Source of the DNA: Amycolatopsis pithecellobii
Lineage (GTDB): Bacteria > Actinomycetota > Actinomycetes > Mycobacteriales > Pseudonocardiaceae
NCBI RefSeq assembly: GCF_009707865.1
Contig: NZ_WMBA01000025.1
Location: forward strand, 34,124-98,123
Reading direction: 5' to 3'
DNA length: 64,000 nucleotides
Every line of letters begins with the position of its first letter. Position 1 is the stretch's first letter. Positions 36,101 through 47,200 of this stretch are shown in pieces. A program made the translations under genes and the position numbers. The notes beneath the pieces are model-generated. The model did no database searches. It worked only from the letters and a program-made list of their open reading frames with translations, and had not been told where the DNA came from.

Positions 36101-37033
36101 CCGCCGCCGGGTTCGGTCAAGGCCGTTGTCGAACACGTCGCGGGCTCCTATCGCCCGGAGCACTACGGCGCAGCTGACCCGGCGGACTCCATGGTCCGTG
36201 CGGTCGCCTTCGACGGGCGGCTTCTGCTGGTGGTGCACCATCTCGTTGTCGATGGCGTGTCGTGGCGGATTCTCGCGGACGACTTGGCCGAGGCGTGGGT
36301 CGCGCGCGCCGCCGGCCGCGAGCCCGAGCTCGCCCTGGTGCCGACCTCTTTCCGCAGCTGGGCGCTCGCGACAGCGCACCCGATGACCGTCGCGTCAGGA
36401 CAGTCCGAGCCGGTGGCAGGCAGGCTGACGATCGAGCTGGGAGTACCGGAGACCAGGAAGGTATTGGCGGGCAAGCACACTCGGGTCCAAGAGCTGTTGC
36501 TGTTCGCGTTGGGACAGGTGCTCGAGCCGACAGTCGTCGCACTCGAAGGACATGGCCGTGACGAACAGCTAGTCCCGGGCGCCGACCTGTCCCGCACGAT
36601 CGGCTGGTTCACCACGGTATTGCCGTTCGAGCTGAACCGGCCGACCCTCGACGAGGTCAAGGAACGGCTTCGAGCCAACGAAACCGTTACCGGTGACGCC
36701 GAAACCGCCGTTGGCTTCAACTACCTCGGCCGGTTCGATCTCAGCGACGCTTACTGGACGCCCGCGCCGGAGAAACTGCCGGACCCGGAAACCCAGCACC
36801 GTCCACTGGAGATCAACGCGCTCACCGAAGACGGCCCGGATGGGCCGATGCTCAAGGCGACCTGGTCATGGACGGGAAAGTACACCGAGCCCGAAGTACG
36901 CGCGCTGGCGCGCAGCTGGCTGGAAGCGCTTTCCGGCGAGCCCGACACCAGGCTCACCCCGTCCGACGTCCCGCTGGTTTCGTTGAACCAGGGGCAACTC
37001 GACAAGCTCGCGGCGAAGTGGGGAAAAAAGTGA
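30113..37033 (+). CDS. NRPS 1: C-A(Ser)-T-C-A(fhOrn)-T-E
   Basis: The 2306-residue synthetase has two modules. Module 1: C domain (HHLLWDGWS near 124, of the type that follows an E domain), A domain ([10 protein letters not shown] near 537) with specificity residues DVWHISLVDK, almost the serine code, and a carrier (GGHSL near 885). Module 2: C domain with HHIAADEWS near 1050 (E in place of the usual G), A domain ([10 protein letters not shown] near 1503) with residues DINYWGGIGK, the code I recall for formyl-hydroxyornithine in coelichelin synthetase, carrier GGDSI near 1884, and an E domain ([10 protein letters not shown] near 2042, EGHGR, NYLGR). It adds Ser and D-fhOrn. The GTG start is two bases after mbtH. 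Confidence 0.93.
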   Translation: MVSSVEDVLPLTPLQQGMVFHALLDDRVDVYTVQTVLRLSEDVDPERMRDAGEALLRRHANLRVAFRTQASGQFVQVVRRTVKVPFRVVEEVDLDAERAEPFNLARPPLLRFTLVGTRKLVLTAHHLLWDGWSAPILVRELLALYQGQPLPAVRPFRDHLAWLSKQDKGAATRAWQEALSGLEEPTLVGGPSLGFPRREEFTLDGGALEKSARRHGVTVNAVVQGAWALTLSALTGRDDLVFGATVSGRSAEVAGADSMVGMFINTVPVRVRLSPGESLIALFARIQEEQARLLEHQHLGLADIQRTSGHSSLFDTLVVFESYPMDSSIPLLDKVSVRDATHYPLALLVVPGEKVTVRIDHDLAQFPDISLIASWFQEVVNRFVSTPQLPVGRLVLPEAESFPAVEVPETTLPELFEAQVRRTPDATAVVFEGESLTYAELDMRASTLAEGLAGVGVGPDRIVGVRQDRSLDLVVSLLGVLKAGGAYLPLDPSYPEGRLDFMISDAVPVVVLPAALERRAEPRRPGSDNAAYVIYTSGSTGRPKGVVVTHRAIVNRLLWMQHEYGLAGGDAVLQKTPSSFDVSVWEFFWPLITGAMLVVARPGGHRDPDYLASVMGRVTTVHFVPSMLRAYGDRPLPKRVICSGEALPADIAKPGMHNLYGPTEAAVDVTHWTVTDEVAIGHPVWNTQVYVLDRMLRPALTGELYLGGVQLARGYLNRPGLTASRFVAGPDGQRLYRTGDLVAWQNGVLHYLGRTDDQVKIRGFRVELGEVEAALAALPGVKAAAASVQAERQQLIGYVVPQDGAVVDTTGLRLPEHLTPSTIVMLDEIPLTPSGKLDRKALPKPRVEAGAGQARDPREEILCELFADVLGLDAVGPQDDFFALGGHSLLATKLISRVRRTFGVDLQLRAVFDAPSAARLARFLDDGVGRPALVKRPRPAEIPLSPAQRSLWFLYRLEGPNPTYNLPFTARLNGPLDPDALEAALYDVIERHEPLRTIFPGTEPRQQILEPQAPQRGTAEHSFRLDEELPIRYDLRRIGEREYEFTLVVHHIAADEWSARPLLRDLGLAYAARVQGKAPDWPPLPVQYADYTLWQRENARDDKEFWLQQLDGLPEELPLPTDRPRPRTPSGQAGSVRLPLPDTRQLARKLGVTDLMIGQAVVAVLLHRLGAGEDIPLGTPTAGRGDEALDDLVGFFVNTLVLRTDVSGDPTFRELLARVRDTNLDAYSHQDLPFERVVEALNPARSAGRHPLFQTMVSQQDPTSAELTLPDITTTPLDPGVTGAKFDLAFHFASGECQISYREDLFDESTVERFGQRLAFLLEAFIADPNRPIGLVDIMAPAEHAQLREFNNTSENRPATTLTAMVEEQVARTPEAIAVEFHEQKLTYAELDARANHVARALREHGVGPEKTVGMHWERSVEMIVGLLGVEKAGGAFVPLEPSWPQRRIAEVCASAGLAAILSGEKHDEPVRGLGVPVVHIDESTSDPVSVPIEPENLAYVIYTSGSTGTPKGAMIRHRAITHRLLWQREMLPFGLGDAALFKAPLGFDISINEVFLPLVTGGKVVIAEPGGERDFDYLMDLIERHEVTFTYLPSSILDLLLQNADFTRKARSLRNVWCGGEVLTPELFQRFRRASDAVMYHGYGPAEATIGVSHVVYRDPDEIRGAVSIGKPNGNTRLYVLDRNLLPVPVGAPGELYAGGVYLGRGYLNDPKKTADHFVADPFGPPGSRLYRTGDLTRWRPDGSLEFLGRADNQIKIRGMRVELEEIDAVLEQHEQIRRAVVLVREERPGLTAYCLAPPIDDLAGWVRARLPEHMVPQRFVFLDEFPLMPSGKVNRRALPVPAPEETTTRAPATDTEKILCGLMADLLRLPDVGAEDNFFALGGDSILSIRFVSKARAAGLAISPRQVFEHQTAAALARTVDAASVVTHDDGTGDVPFTSIMQWWKAAGDRAMHQAALLRVPQPFAPDAFEQVLQDVLDHHDLLRARLGDGVLHVPPPGSVKAVVEHVAGSYRPEHYGAADPADSMVRAVAFDGRLLLVVHHLVVDGVSWRILADDLAEAWVARAAGREPELALVPTSFRSWALATAHPMTVASGQSEPVAGRLTIELGVPETRKVLAGKHTRVQELLLFALGQVLEPTVVALEGHGRDEQLVPGADLSRTIGWFTTVLPFELNRPTLDEVKERLRANETVTGDAETAVGFNYLGRFDLSDAYWTPAPEKLPDPETQHRPLEINALTEDGPDGPMLKATWSWTGKYTEPEVRALARSWLEALSGEPDTRLTPSDVPLVSLNQGQLDKLAAKWGKK
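31325..32100 (+). repeat. Serine adenylation-core repeat, copy 1
   Basis: The first 108 bases (31,325-31,432) are identical to 42,647-42,754. The segment through about 32,090 stays almost identical to the two copies in the third NRPS. Codons here end in T or G far more often than in flanking sequence and include a run of seven T. Confidence 0.85.
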
Positions 37034-40000
37034 TCGAGGACATCCTGCCGCTGTCGCCGCTGCAGCAGGGCATGCTGTTCCACGCGCTGTTCGACCAGAG
37101 CGCCGACGATGTCTACACCGTCCAGTTCGTGCTGGGCCTCGAAGGGGACGTTGACGGAAAGCGCTTACATCGGTCGGCGCAAGCGCTGCTGGCCAGGCAC
37201 GCGAACCTGCGGGCCGCGTTCGTGCACGAGGACGTCGACGATCCGGTGCAGGTTATCCTCGACGAGGTCGAGTTGCCGTGGGCCGAAGTCGACGGCGATC
37301 TGCCGGGTGTGCTGCGGCGCGACCGCGAGGTGAAATTCGATCTCACCAACCCGCCGTTGCTGCGGATGACGCTGGTGAAGCTCGCGGAAACCGACTACCG
37401 GCTGGTGCTGACGAATCACCACATCCTGCTCGACGGCTGGTCGTTGCCGCTGCTGATCAGCGAACTGCTGTCGCTGTACGCCGGAGCCGAGCCGGCCCGG
37501 CCCCGGCCGTATCGCGACTACCTCACCTGGTTGTCCACATGCGACACCGCCGCGTCGGCAATCGCCTGGCAGAAGGCACTCGCCGGAGCGGAACCGACCC
37601 TGCTGGCACCTGGCGCGTCACGTGTGCCTGAGCGGCCCGGCAAGATCCGGATCGACCTGCCTGCCGATCGGCTGTATGCGCGGGCGCGTGCGGAGGGCTT
37701 GACCATCAACACCGTCGTGCAGGGCCTATGGGGTCAGGTGCTGGCGCGGCTGACCGGCCGGGACGACGTGGTGTTCGGCGCGACGGTCTCCGGCAGGCCG
37801 GCGGAGCTGTCCGGTGTGGACTCGATGGTGGGCCTGTTCATCAATACGGTTCCCGTGCGGGTCCGGACAGACGAGCCTTTGCGAGACCTGCAGGCGGCGA
37901 ACTCCGCACTGCTGGAGCACCAGTACCTCGGGCTCACCGAGATCCAGCGCGGCACCGGTGACCTGTTCGACACGCTGATCGTGTTCGAGAACTACCCGAT
38001 CGACTCGGACGCGGTGGGGGAGAGCGAGAACCGGGCGGGCATCAGGATCAGCCACGTCGAGGTCGACGACGCGACGCATTACCCGCTGACCCTCGCTGTC
38101 GCCGCTGAGAAAGCGCTTTCCGTGGCCTTTGAGTACCGGCCGGATGTGTTCGACCACGCGCAGATCGAGGCGATCGCCCGATACTTTACCCGGGTGGCCG
38201 CGAATTTCGCTGACCACCAACCGTTTGACGTCCTGTCGGCGGAAGAACACCGGCAGCTGACCGAATTCGGTACCGGTAAACCGCTCGAGCCCGGATCGGC
38301 CACGATATCCGAGGCGTTCGAAGCGCAGACCCGGCTCACCCCGGACGCGATCGCGCTGGTCGCCGACGGGCAGCGGCTCACCTTCGCCGAGGTCAACAGC
38401 CGGGCCAATTTCGTCGCGAATGGACTCGTCGATCAGGGCGCCGGGCCGGAACGGATCGTCGCGCTGAACATGCCACCAGGCCCGGACCTGATCATCGCGC
38501 TCCTCGCGGTGTTGAAGGCCGGCGCCGCGTATCTTCCGCTTGATCCGGACTGGCCGGCGGAGCGCATCGCCACAATGCTGGCGGATGCACAGCCCGTGGT
38601 GGTAGTGACCGAAATTCCGCACGGTCATGCCGAAAACCCTCCACAACGCGCAAGACCGCAGAACCCTGCGTATGTCATCTACACCTCGGGCTCGACCGGG
38701 ACACCGAAAGCCGTGGTGGCCACACACTGGTCGATCACCAACCTGCTGGTCAGCCACAGCACGGACCTGTTCGACCCGGCACGGCGGCGGGTTGGCCGGC
38801 CACTGCGGGTCGCGCACGCGTGGCCCATGGCCTTTGACGCGTCATGGCAACCGATGCTGTGGATGTTCGCCGGGCACGAGCTGCACCTGGTGCCACCTGA
38901 CGTCCGGCGCGACGCCGATTTGCTGCGCACGTTCCTGGCCCAGCACCGAATCGAGTTCGTCGAGCTGTCGCCATCGCTGCTCGCGCAGGTCGCGAGTGAG
39001 CCATGGCGCGGGTCGCTCAGGATGCTCGGTGTCGGCGGTGAAGCGGTGCCCGGCGAGCTGTGGCGGATGCTGCGGAACCAGGAGGATCTGGCCGTCTACA
39101 ACCTGTATGGCCCGACCGAGTGCACTGTGGACTCCATGGCCGCGAATTTCGCCGACAGCGACTCGCCGTCCATCGGCTCGCCCGTAGGCAATGCCAACGC
39201 CTACATCCTCGACCGTCGGCTGCGGCGCTGCCCGATCGGTGTCGACGGCGAACTCTATCTGGCTGGTGCAGGGCTCGCCCGCGGCTATCTCGGCCGTCCC
39301 GGCACGACGGCGGAACGCTTTGTGGCCAACCCGTTCGGCCCTGGTCGGCTGTACCGGACCGGAGATGTCGCGCGGTGGACCGTCGACGGGCGCATCGAAT
39401 GCTTCGGCCGTGTCGATGACCAGGTGAAGATTCGCGGGTACCGCATCGAACCGGGCGAGATCGAAGCCGTACTGTCGCGGGAAGATCGGGTCGAACGTGC
39501 GGTCGTCGTGCCGCGCGAGGACACGCCCGGTGTTTGTCGCCTGGTGGCCTACGTCGTGCTGCGTGCCGGTGATATCGGTGGCCTCCGTGAGCGGGTCGCC
39601 GCGAGCCTGCCGGACTACATGGTCCCCGCCGCGGTCATCGCCGTCGACAGCTTTCCGTTGACGCGCAACGACAAGCTTGATCTGAAAGCGCTTCCTGCCC
39701 CGGACTACCGGGGAATCACTCGGCCGCCGCGCACCGACACCGAACGACAGCTGGCCGGCCTGTTCGCCGAGGTGCTCGGGGTTCGCGAGGTCGGCGCCGA
39801 CGACAGCTTCTTCGCCCTCGGCGGCGACAGCATCGTGTCGATGCGCCTGGTCAGCAAGGCCCGTGCGCTAGGCGTCGGGTTCAGCCCACGTGACGTGTTC
39901 GAACGACGGACGGTCGCCGAGCTTGCCAAGGTGGCCGGCGCGGCGACGCGGTCCGCCGACCCGGACGCGGGTATCGGCGACGTGCCAATGACTCCCATGC

Positions 40001-41211
40001 TCGCCTGGCTCACACACAACAAGCCTTACGAGCGGCTCAGCCAGGCCCGGTTGTTGTGCACTCCCGCCGGGCTGACGTTCGAGCGGCTCACGGAACTGGT
40101 CCAGGCCCTGCTGGACCGGCACGATGTGCTCCGGTCCACTTTCGACGGTTCGTTCACCGTGCGGCCCCGAGGCGCGGTAAAGGCATCCGTCCGCCGGGTG
40201 CCGCTCGAGGACGTGGCCGCCCAGTTGGCGGATGTAATGGAGGAGGAGCTGCGCGAGCTTTCCCCACAGCGCGGGGACATGGCGCGATTCGTCTGGTTCG
40301 AGGGAGAAGGCGACGGCCGCCTGCTGATTCTGTTGCATCACTTGGTCGTTGACGGCGCTTCGTGGGGCGTGCTGGTGCCGGAGCTCGCGGATCTGTGGCA
40401 GGGGCGCGACCTTCCGCCGGTCGGTACCTCATTCCGCGCATGGGCGAAAACGCTTTCCGAGGTGGCGGACACGAAGGCGGGCGAGCTGGACTTGTGGCGC
40501 GACATCCTGTCGGGGCCCGATCCGGTACTCGGCACCCGCAGGCTCGACCCGGCGATCGATACGCGCGCGACGATGCGCGCCACTCGCACGGTGCTCGACG
40601 CCGAGCTCACCGGAAAGTTGCTGACCACCGTGCCCGAGCGGCTCGGCGTGTCGATCAACGACGTCCTGCTGACCGCGTTCGCGCGTGCCGTCGCCCGGTG
40701 GCGCGGTGAGCCGGGTTCGGTGCTGATCGCGTTGGAGGGGCACGGCCGGGAGGAGCAACTCGTGGCCGGAACCGACCTGTCCGGCACCGTCGGCTGGTTC
40801 ACCAGTGTCCATCCTGTCCGCATCGACCCGATCGACGTGCACAAGGTCCACGAGCAACTGTCCTTGCCGGACAAGGGAATCGGTCACGGTCTGCTTCGCT
40901 ACCTCAACCCGCGCACAGCGCCGGAACTGCAGCGCCTGCCCGAACCACAGGTCGAGTTCAACTACCTCGGTCGGCTGACGGTCGGCGAAACCGACGGCCA
41001 ACCCTGGTCCGGTGCGCCCGAAGCCGGCGCGATGGGCGGTGGCGTGGACGGTGAGATGCCCGCGCCGTATTGCCTGGTGCTCAACGCACTGGTCAACGGG
41101 CAGGCGCTCGAAGCAGATTGGCAATGGGCGAGCGGGATCTTTTCGGAAGACCGCATTCATGAGTTGTCGCGCGAATGGTTCGCGGCGTTGAAGGAGATTT
41201 CGGATGAGTGA
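37030..41211 (+). CDS. NRPS 2: C-A(unknown, possibly hydroxyornithine)-T-E
   Basis: The 1393-residue single module has a C domain of the type that takes a D-residue donor ([10 protein letters not shown] near 130), an A domain ([10 protein letters not shown] near 553), a carrier (GGDSI near 931) and an E domain ([10 protein letters not shown] near 1103, EGHGR near 1236, NYLGR near 1311). The specificity residues read DAQEGGLVDK, which match no common code I know; the acidic residue at 278 suits a basic or polar side chain. Hydroxyornithine is inferred from the pathway. If this is the last module, it ends in E with no thioesterase. The GTG start overlaps the previous stop as GTGA. Confidence 0.92.
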   Translation: MIEDILPLSPLQQGMLFHALFDQSADDVYTVQFVLGLEGDVDGKRLHRSAQALLARHANLRAAFVHEDVDDPVQVILDEVELPWAEVDGDLPGVLRRDREVKFDLTNPPLLRMTLVKLAETDYRLVLTNHHILLDGWSLPLLISELLSLYAGAEPARPRPYRDYLTWLSTCDTAASAIAWQKALAGAEPTLLAPGASRVPERPGKIRIDLPADRLYARARAEGLTINTVVQGLWGQVLARLTGRDDVVFGATVSGRPAELSGVDSMVGLFINTVPVRVRTDEPLRDLQAANSALLEHQYLGLTEIQRGTGDLFDTLIVFENYPIDSDAVGESENRAGIRISHVEVDDATHYPLTLAVAAEKALSVAFEYRPDVFDHAQIEAIARYFTRVAANFADHQPFDVLSAEEHRQLTEFGTGKPLEPGSATISEAFEAQTRLTPDAIALVADGQRLTFAEVNSRANFVANGLVDQGAGPERIVALNMPPGPDLIIALLAVLKAGAAYLPLDPDWPAERIATMLADAQPVVVVTEIPHGHAENPPQRARPQNPAYVIYTSGSTGTPKAVVATHWSITNLLVSHSTDLFDPARRRVGRPLRVAHAWPMAFDASWQPMLWMFAGHELHLVPPDVRRDADLLRTFLAQHRIEFVELSPSLLAQVASEPWRGSLRMLGVGGEAVPGELWRMLRNQEDLAVYNLYGPTECTVDSMAANFADSDSPSIGSPVGNANAYILDRRLRRCPIGVDGELYLAGAGLARGYLGRPGTTAERFVANPFGPGRLYRTGDVARWTVDGRIECFGRVDDQVKIRGYRIEPGEIEAVLSREDRVERAVVVPREDTPGVCRLVAYVVLRAGDIGGLRERVAASLPDYMVPAAVIAVDSFPLTRNDKLDLKALPAPDYRGITRPPRTDTERQLAGLFAEVLGVREVGADDSFFALGGDSIVSMRLVSKARALGVGFSPRDVFERRTVAELAKVAGAATRSADPDAGIGDVPMTPMLAWLTHNKPYERLSQARLLCTPAGLTFERLTELVQALLDRHDVLRSTFDGSFTVRPRGAVKASVRRVPLEDVAAQLADVMEEELRELSPQRGDMARFVWFEGEGDGRLLILLHHLVVDGASWGVLVPELADLWQGRDLPPVGTSFRAWAKTLSEVADTKAGELDLWRDILSGPDPVLGTRRLDPAIDTRATMRATRTVLDAELTGKLLTTVPERLGVSINDVLLTAFARAVARWRGEPGSVLIALEGHGREEQLVAGTDLSGTVGWFTSVHPVRIDPIDVHKVHEQLSLPDKGIGHGLLRYLNPRTAPELQRLPEPQVEFNYLGRLTVGETDGQPWSGAPEAGAMGGGVDGEMPAPYCLVLNALVNGQALEADWQWASGIFSEDRIHELSREWFAALKEISDE

Positions 41212-44200
41212 CCTTGCCGCCCGCAAGCGTGAACTTTTGCGCCGGCGGCTCGCGCACGCCGGGCTCGCGAGCACGAACCAGATTCCGCGCCGCGACCGCG
41301 ACGACGACCTGCCGCTTTCGTACGCGCAGTCGCGCATGTGGTTCCTGCAGCAGCTCGAACCAGCCAGTGCCGCGTACAACGTGTGCCTCGCGATCAGCCT
41401 GCAAGGCGACCTGGACACCGCGGCACTGCACCGGTCTTTCCAGCGGTTGGTGGAGCGGCACGAAATCCTGCGCACGCGTTACGTTCCAGGCGGGGACGGC
41501 GAGCCGCGGCAGGTGATCGACCCGTATGCCGTGGTCACCATGGCCGAGGTCGACCTGCGCGGCCTGCCGGAGAACGAGCGGGCGCGGATGGTGAAAGCGC
41601 TTTCTCGCGAGGAGGCTGCACACGCGTTCGACCTTTCCCGCGAGCACTCCCTGCGGTTGCGGCTGCTACGCTGCGGCGAGGACGACTACGTCCTCGTGAT
41701 GACCGTGCATCACATCGCCTGGGACGGATTCACGTTCAACGCGTTGTCCCACGACCTGTCCGCGCTCTACCGCGAGGACACCACCGGACGCCCCGCCGGT
41801 CTGGAGCCCCTGCCGGTGCAATACGCGGACTTCGCGCTGTGGCAACGGAAAACGCTGACCGGCAAACGGCTCGCGAGCGATCTCGGTTACTGGCGCGGCG
41901 TACTCGATCCGATGCCGGAGAACCTTCCCCTGCCGACCGACTTTCCTCGTCCCGCCGCCCGATCCAGTCGTGGCGACCGTCGCTTCAGGACATTCGACTC
42001 TGCACTCACTGAGCGGGCGACGGCGTTCGCACAGTCCCGCGGCGTCACCCCGTTCATGATCGTGCTTGCCGCCTACGCCGCACTGTTGCATCGGTACACG
42101 GGCGTCACCGATGTGCCGATCGGTTCGGCGTCGATGAATCGTGACGCCGGTGAGGTCGAACGGCTCATCGGAAACTTCGGCAACACCCTGGTACTGCGCG
42201 CGGATCTCGGCGGTGACCCATCGTTCGCCGACCTGGTCGCGCGAGTGCACCAGGTCTGCACCGACGGTTACACACATCAGGACCTGCCGTTCGATCTCCT
42301 TGTCGAACGCCTGCGGCCACCGCGAACTGCGGGACGCTCGGTGCTGTTCGACGTGATGCTGCTGTTTCTGACCCAAGGTTTGCAGGGCCTCGATCTGCCC
42401 GGCGTGACCGCGAGCTGGGAGACCGTGCACAACGACACCACCCAGTTCGACCTTGCGCTGGAAGCATTCCTCACCGGGGGGCAGCTGCGCATCGAGGCAA
42501 CGTACTCGACGGATCTGTTCCGCGCCGGAACGATCGACCGGTTCCTGGGACATCTGGAATCGCTGCTCGCGGCGGCTCTCGCTGCACCCGACCAGAACAT
42601 TGGCCGCCTTGAGTACCACTCCGAGCAGCTGCCGAACGATACCGCCGTCGAGGTTCCGGAGACGACGTTGCCGGAGTTGTTTGAGGCGCAGGTGAGGCGG
42701 ACTCCGGATGCGACGGCGGTGGTGTTTGAGGGTGAGTCGTTGACGTATGCGGAGTTGGATGCGCGGGCGTCTGTTGTTGCTGGGTCGTTGGCTGCGGTGG
42801 GTGTGGGTCCGGATCGGATCGTCGGTGTTCGGCAGGATCGGTCGTTGGATTTGGTTGTGTCGTTGCTTGGGGTGTTGAAGGCGGGTGGTGCGTATTTGCC
42901 GCTGGATCCTTCGTATCCGGAGGAGCGCCTTGATTTCATGATTTCCGATGCGGCGCCGGTTGTCGTGTTGCCTGCGGTCCTGGAACATCGTGCTGAGTCG
43001 CGGAAACCAGGCCCGGATGATGCGGCGTATGTGATCTATACGTCGGGTTCGACAGGGCGCCCTAAAGGCGTGGTCATCACGCATCGCGCGATCGTGAACC
43101 GTCTACTGTGGATGCAGGACGAGTACGTGTTGACGAGTGGGGATGCTGTTCTGCAGAAGACGCCGTCGAGTTTTGATGTGTCGGTGTGGGAGTTTTTTTG
43201 GCCGTTGATCACTGGTGCGATGTTGGTGGTGGCGAAGCCGGGGGGTCACAAGGATCCGGATTATCTGGCGTCGATGATGGATCGGGTGACTACTGTCCAT
43301 TTTGTTCCGTCGATGTTGCGGGCGTATGGGGACCGGCCGTTGCCGAAGCGGGTTATCTGTAGTGGTGAGGCGCTTCCGGCGGATATAGCGAAGCCGGGGA
43401 TGCATAATCTGTATGGCCCGACCGAAGCTGCGGTGGATGTCACGCATTGGACAGTGACCGACGAGGTGCTGATCGGGCGTCCAGTATGGAATACCGAAGT
43501 CCACGTGTTGGACCGGTTCCTGTGCCCGGTCCCGCCCGGCGTGCCCGGCGAGCTGTACCTCGGTGGCGTGCAACTCGCGCGTGGGTATCTCAACCGGCCG
43601 GGGCTGACCGCATCCCGGTTCGTCGCCGGGCGCAGCGGTGAACGGCTCTACCGCACCGGTGACCTCGTGCGCTGGCGCGAAGACGGTGCGCTCGAATACC
43701 TTGGCCGTGCCGACGACCAGGTCAAGATCCGTGGTTTCCGGGTGGAACTCGGCGAGATCGAGGCAACTCTGACCGCGCTGCCCGGTGTCGAGGCCGCCGC
43801 CGTCATCGCGCGGGGGGAGCGGCTGATCGCGTACGTGGTCGGCGAAGCCAATGGCGTCAAGAGGAAACTGGCGAAGTCACTGCCCGAGCACCTGGTGCCC
43901 TCCGTCGTCGTAGACATCGAGGCACTGCCATTGACCCCCAGTGGCAAACTCGACCGGAAAGCGCTTCCCGAACCGTCGGTCACGGTCACCGACGCGGAGC
44001 CGACCACCGAACGCGAACACGCCCTCGCCCGGCTCTTCGCCGACCTCCTCGAGCTGGACCGCGTCGGCATTCATGACGATTTCTTCGCGCTGGGCGGACA
44101 TTCGCTACTGGCCACGAAACTCGTTGGCCGGGTCCGCGCCGAGCTCGGGATAGAGCTCGCCATCGGCACCATTTTCGACGCACCCACCGTCGCGCGCCTG

Positions 44201-47200
44201 GCCGCTGCGCTCGATGAGGGTGGTCAGAAGCAGCCCGCACTCGCTCCGATGCCGCGGCCGCGACGGGTGCCGCTGTCCTTCGCCCAGCAACGCCTGTGGT
44301 TCCTTTACCGGCTGGAAGGTCCGAGCCCGACGTACAACATCCCGCTCGCGGTGCGTATCGACGGGCCACTCGATGTCGAAGCATTGACGGCCGCACTGTC
44401 CGATGTGGTCGGACGGCACGAGGTGCTGCGCACCGTCTACCCCGACTTCGAAGGGCAGCCGTACCAGCAGGTTCTCGACTGGACACCGACGCTGCGGTCC
44501 GGCGGTACCGTGGAGGAGGCCGCCCGGCGGGCGTTCGAACTGGACCGCGAACCGCCGTTCGAGGCGCGGCTGCTGGACGGCCAGGTGCTTTCGCTGCTCA
44601 CCCACCACATCGCCGGCGACGGCTGGTCCGGTGAGCAGTTGCTGGCCGATCTCGCCACGGCCTACACCGCGCGAGTGCGCGGCCGAACGCCGAGCTGGTC
44701 GCCGCTCCCGGTGCAGTACGCCGACTATGCGCTCTGGCAGCGCGACCTTCTCGGGAATGCCGCTGATCCGGAAAGCGCTTTCTCCACTCAGCTCGAATAC
44801 TGGCGGGACCAGCTGGCCGAACTGCCCGACGAGCTGCGACTGCCTGCCGACCGGCCGCGTCCGGCTGTTCCGAGCTTCGAAGGCGACGCCGTGCGGTTCC
44901 GGTTTTCCCCCGAGATGCATGCCGCACTTGCGGAGTTGGCGGGCGAGACCGGGTCGACCGTCTTCATGACCGTGCAGGCCGCCCTTGCCGCATTGCTCGA
45001 CTACCTCGGCGCGGGCAGTGACATCCCACTCGGCACCCCCGTCGCAGGGCGGACCGACGACGCGCTCGACGGGCTCGTCGGGTTCTTCGTGAACACCTTG
45101 GTCCTGCGCACAAACGTCAGCGGGAACCCGACCTTCCGGCAGCTCGTCGAGCGAGTGCGCACCACCGATCTCGGCGCGTTCGCTCATCAGGACCTGCCGT
45201 TCGAACGCCTCGTGGAAGCGGTGAACCCTGCGCGCTCGATGGGGCGGCATCCGTTGTTTCAGGTCATGCTGGCCTACCAGCAGGGGCCGCGTGACGCCGT
45301 GCCTTTCGGGGCGGCATCCATGCGTGAGGAACACGTCGATTTCTATGCCGCACGCATGGACCTGTCGTTCCATCTGTTCGAGGGCGCGAGCGGGATCGAC
45401 GGCTGGCTGGTCTACAGCAAGGATCTCTTCGACCGATCCACAGTGGACGAGGTAGCGACCCGGTTCGTCACCGTCGTCGAATGGCTGCTTGCCGACCCCG
45501 ATCGCCCGCTTTCGCAACTGGCGCTCACCGAGACCGAAACGTTCCCGGTCGTCGACGTCCCGGCGACCACGTTGCCGGAGCTGTTCGAGGCGCAGGTCAC
45601 GCGGACGCCCGATGCCACAGCCGTGGTGTTCGAGGGGGAGTCACTAACGTACGCGGAACTGGACATGCGCGCTTCCGGCCTCGCGGAGAGTCTCGCGGCG
45701 GTGGGTGTGGGGCCTGATCGGATTGTTGGTGTTCGGCAGGATCGGTCGTTGGATTTGATCGTGTCGCTGTTGGCAGTGCTCAAGGCCGGTGGCGCGTATT
45801 TGCCGTTGGATCCTTCCTATCCGGAGGCGCGTCTGGATTTTATGATTTCGGATGCGGTGCCGGTGGTGGTGTTGCCTGCGGCCCTGGCTGGTCGGGCTGA
45901 GCCACGGAAGGCAGGGCCGGACAACGCGGCGTATGTGATTTACACGTCGGGTTCGACGGGGCGCCCCAAGGGTGTGGTGGTCACGCATCGTGCGATCGTG
46001 AACCGTCTATTGTGGATGCAGCATGAGTATGGGTTGACCGGCGGTGATGCTGTTTTGCAGAAGACGCCGTCGAGTTTTGATGTGTCGGTGTGGGAGTTTT
46101 TTTGGCCGTTGATTACTGGTGCGATGTTGGTGGTGGCGAGGCCGGGTGGGCATAGGGATCCGGATTATCTGGCGTCGGTGATGGGTCGGGTGACTACTGT
46201 CCATTTTGTTCCGTCGATGCTGCGGGCGTACGGTGACCGGCCGCTACCGAAACGGGTTATCTGTAGTGGTGAGGCGCTTCCGGCGGATATCGCGAAGCCG
46301 GGGATGCACAACCTCTATGGCCCGACCGAAGCCGCGGTGGACGTCACGCATTGGACAGTGACCGACGAGGTCGCAATCGGACGTCCGGTGTGGAATACCG
46401 AAGTCCACGTCCTCGATCGCCTACTGCGGCCCGTACCGCCAGGAATTCCGGGCGAGCTGTACCTCAGTGGCGTGCAACTCGCGCGGGGGTATCTGAACCG
46501 GCCGGGGCTGACCGCATCCCGGTTCGTCGCCGGTCACAACGGTGAACGGCTCTACCGCACCGGCGACCTGGTGCGCTCGGTCAACGGTGTCCTGCACTAT
46601 CTGGGGCGGACCGACGACCAGGTCAAGATCCGCGGTTTCCGCGTGGAACTCGGCGAAATCGAGGCGGCGCTGGCGGCCGTGCCCGGTGTCGACGCTGCGG
46701 CCGTCGTCGTGCGAGACGAGCGACTGGTCGCCTACGTCACCGGAAAACCCGGCGACGTCAAGGAGCAATTGGCCGGCTCACTTCCTGAACACATGGTGCC
46801 GGCCGCCGTCGTCACGCTCGACGATCTGCCGCTCACCCCCAGCGGAAAGCTGGATCGGAAAGCGCTTCCTGCTCCGGACTTCGCGGCGCTCGCCAGGGAT
46901 GACAAACCACGAGACGAGCGGGAACGGGTGCTGTGCACGCTGTTCGCCGAGATCCTGCGCTTGCCGGATGTCGGCATCCACGACAGTTTCTTCGAACTCG
47001 GTGGCGACAGTATCGTTTCGGTACGGCTCGTCAGCCGCGCTCGCAAGGCAGGTATCACGCTGACCCCCCGGCAGATCTTCGAGCACCGCACCCCTGCCGG
47101 GCTCGCCGCCGCGGCCGAGTTCCCCGTGCACGCCGACACCCCGTTCGGACGCGTCGAGCCGACGCCCATCATGCGCTACCGGGGGCTCTACCAGGCGATG

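Noticed and set aside
41666..43084. Long minus-strand frames opposite the NRPS genes
   Set aside because: These are shadows of the NRPS reading frames, with repetitive Arg/His-rich products and no start signals.
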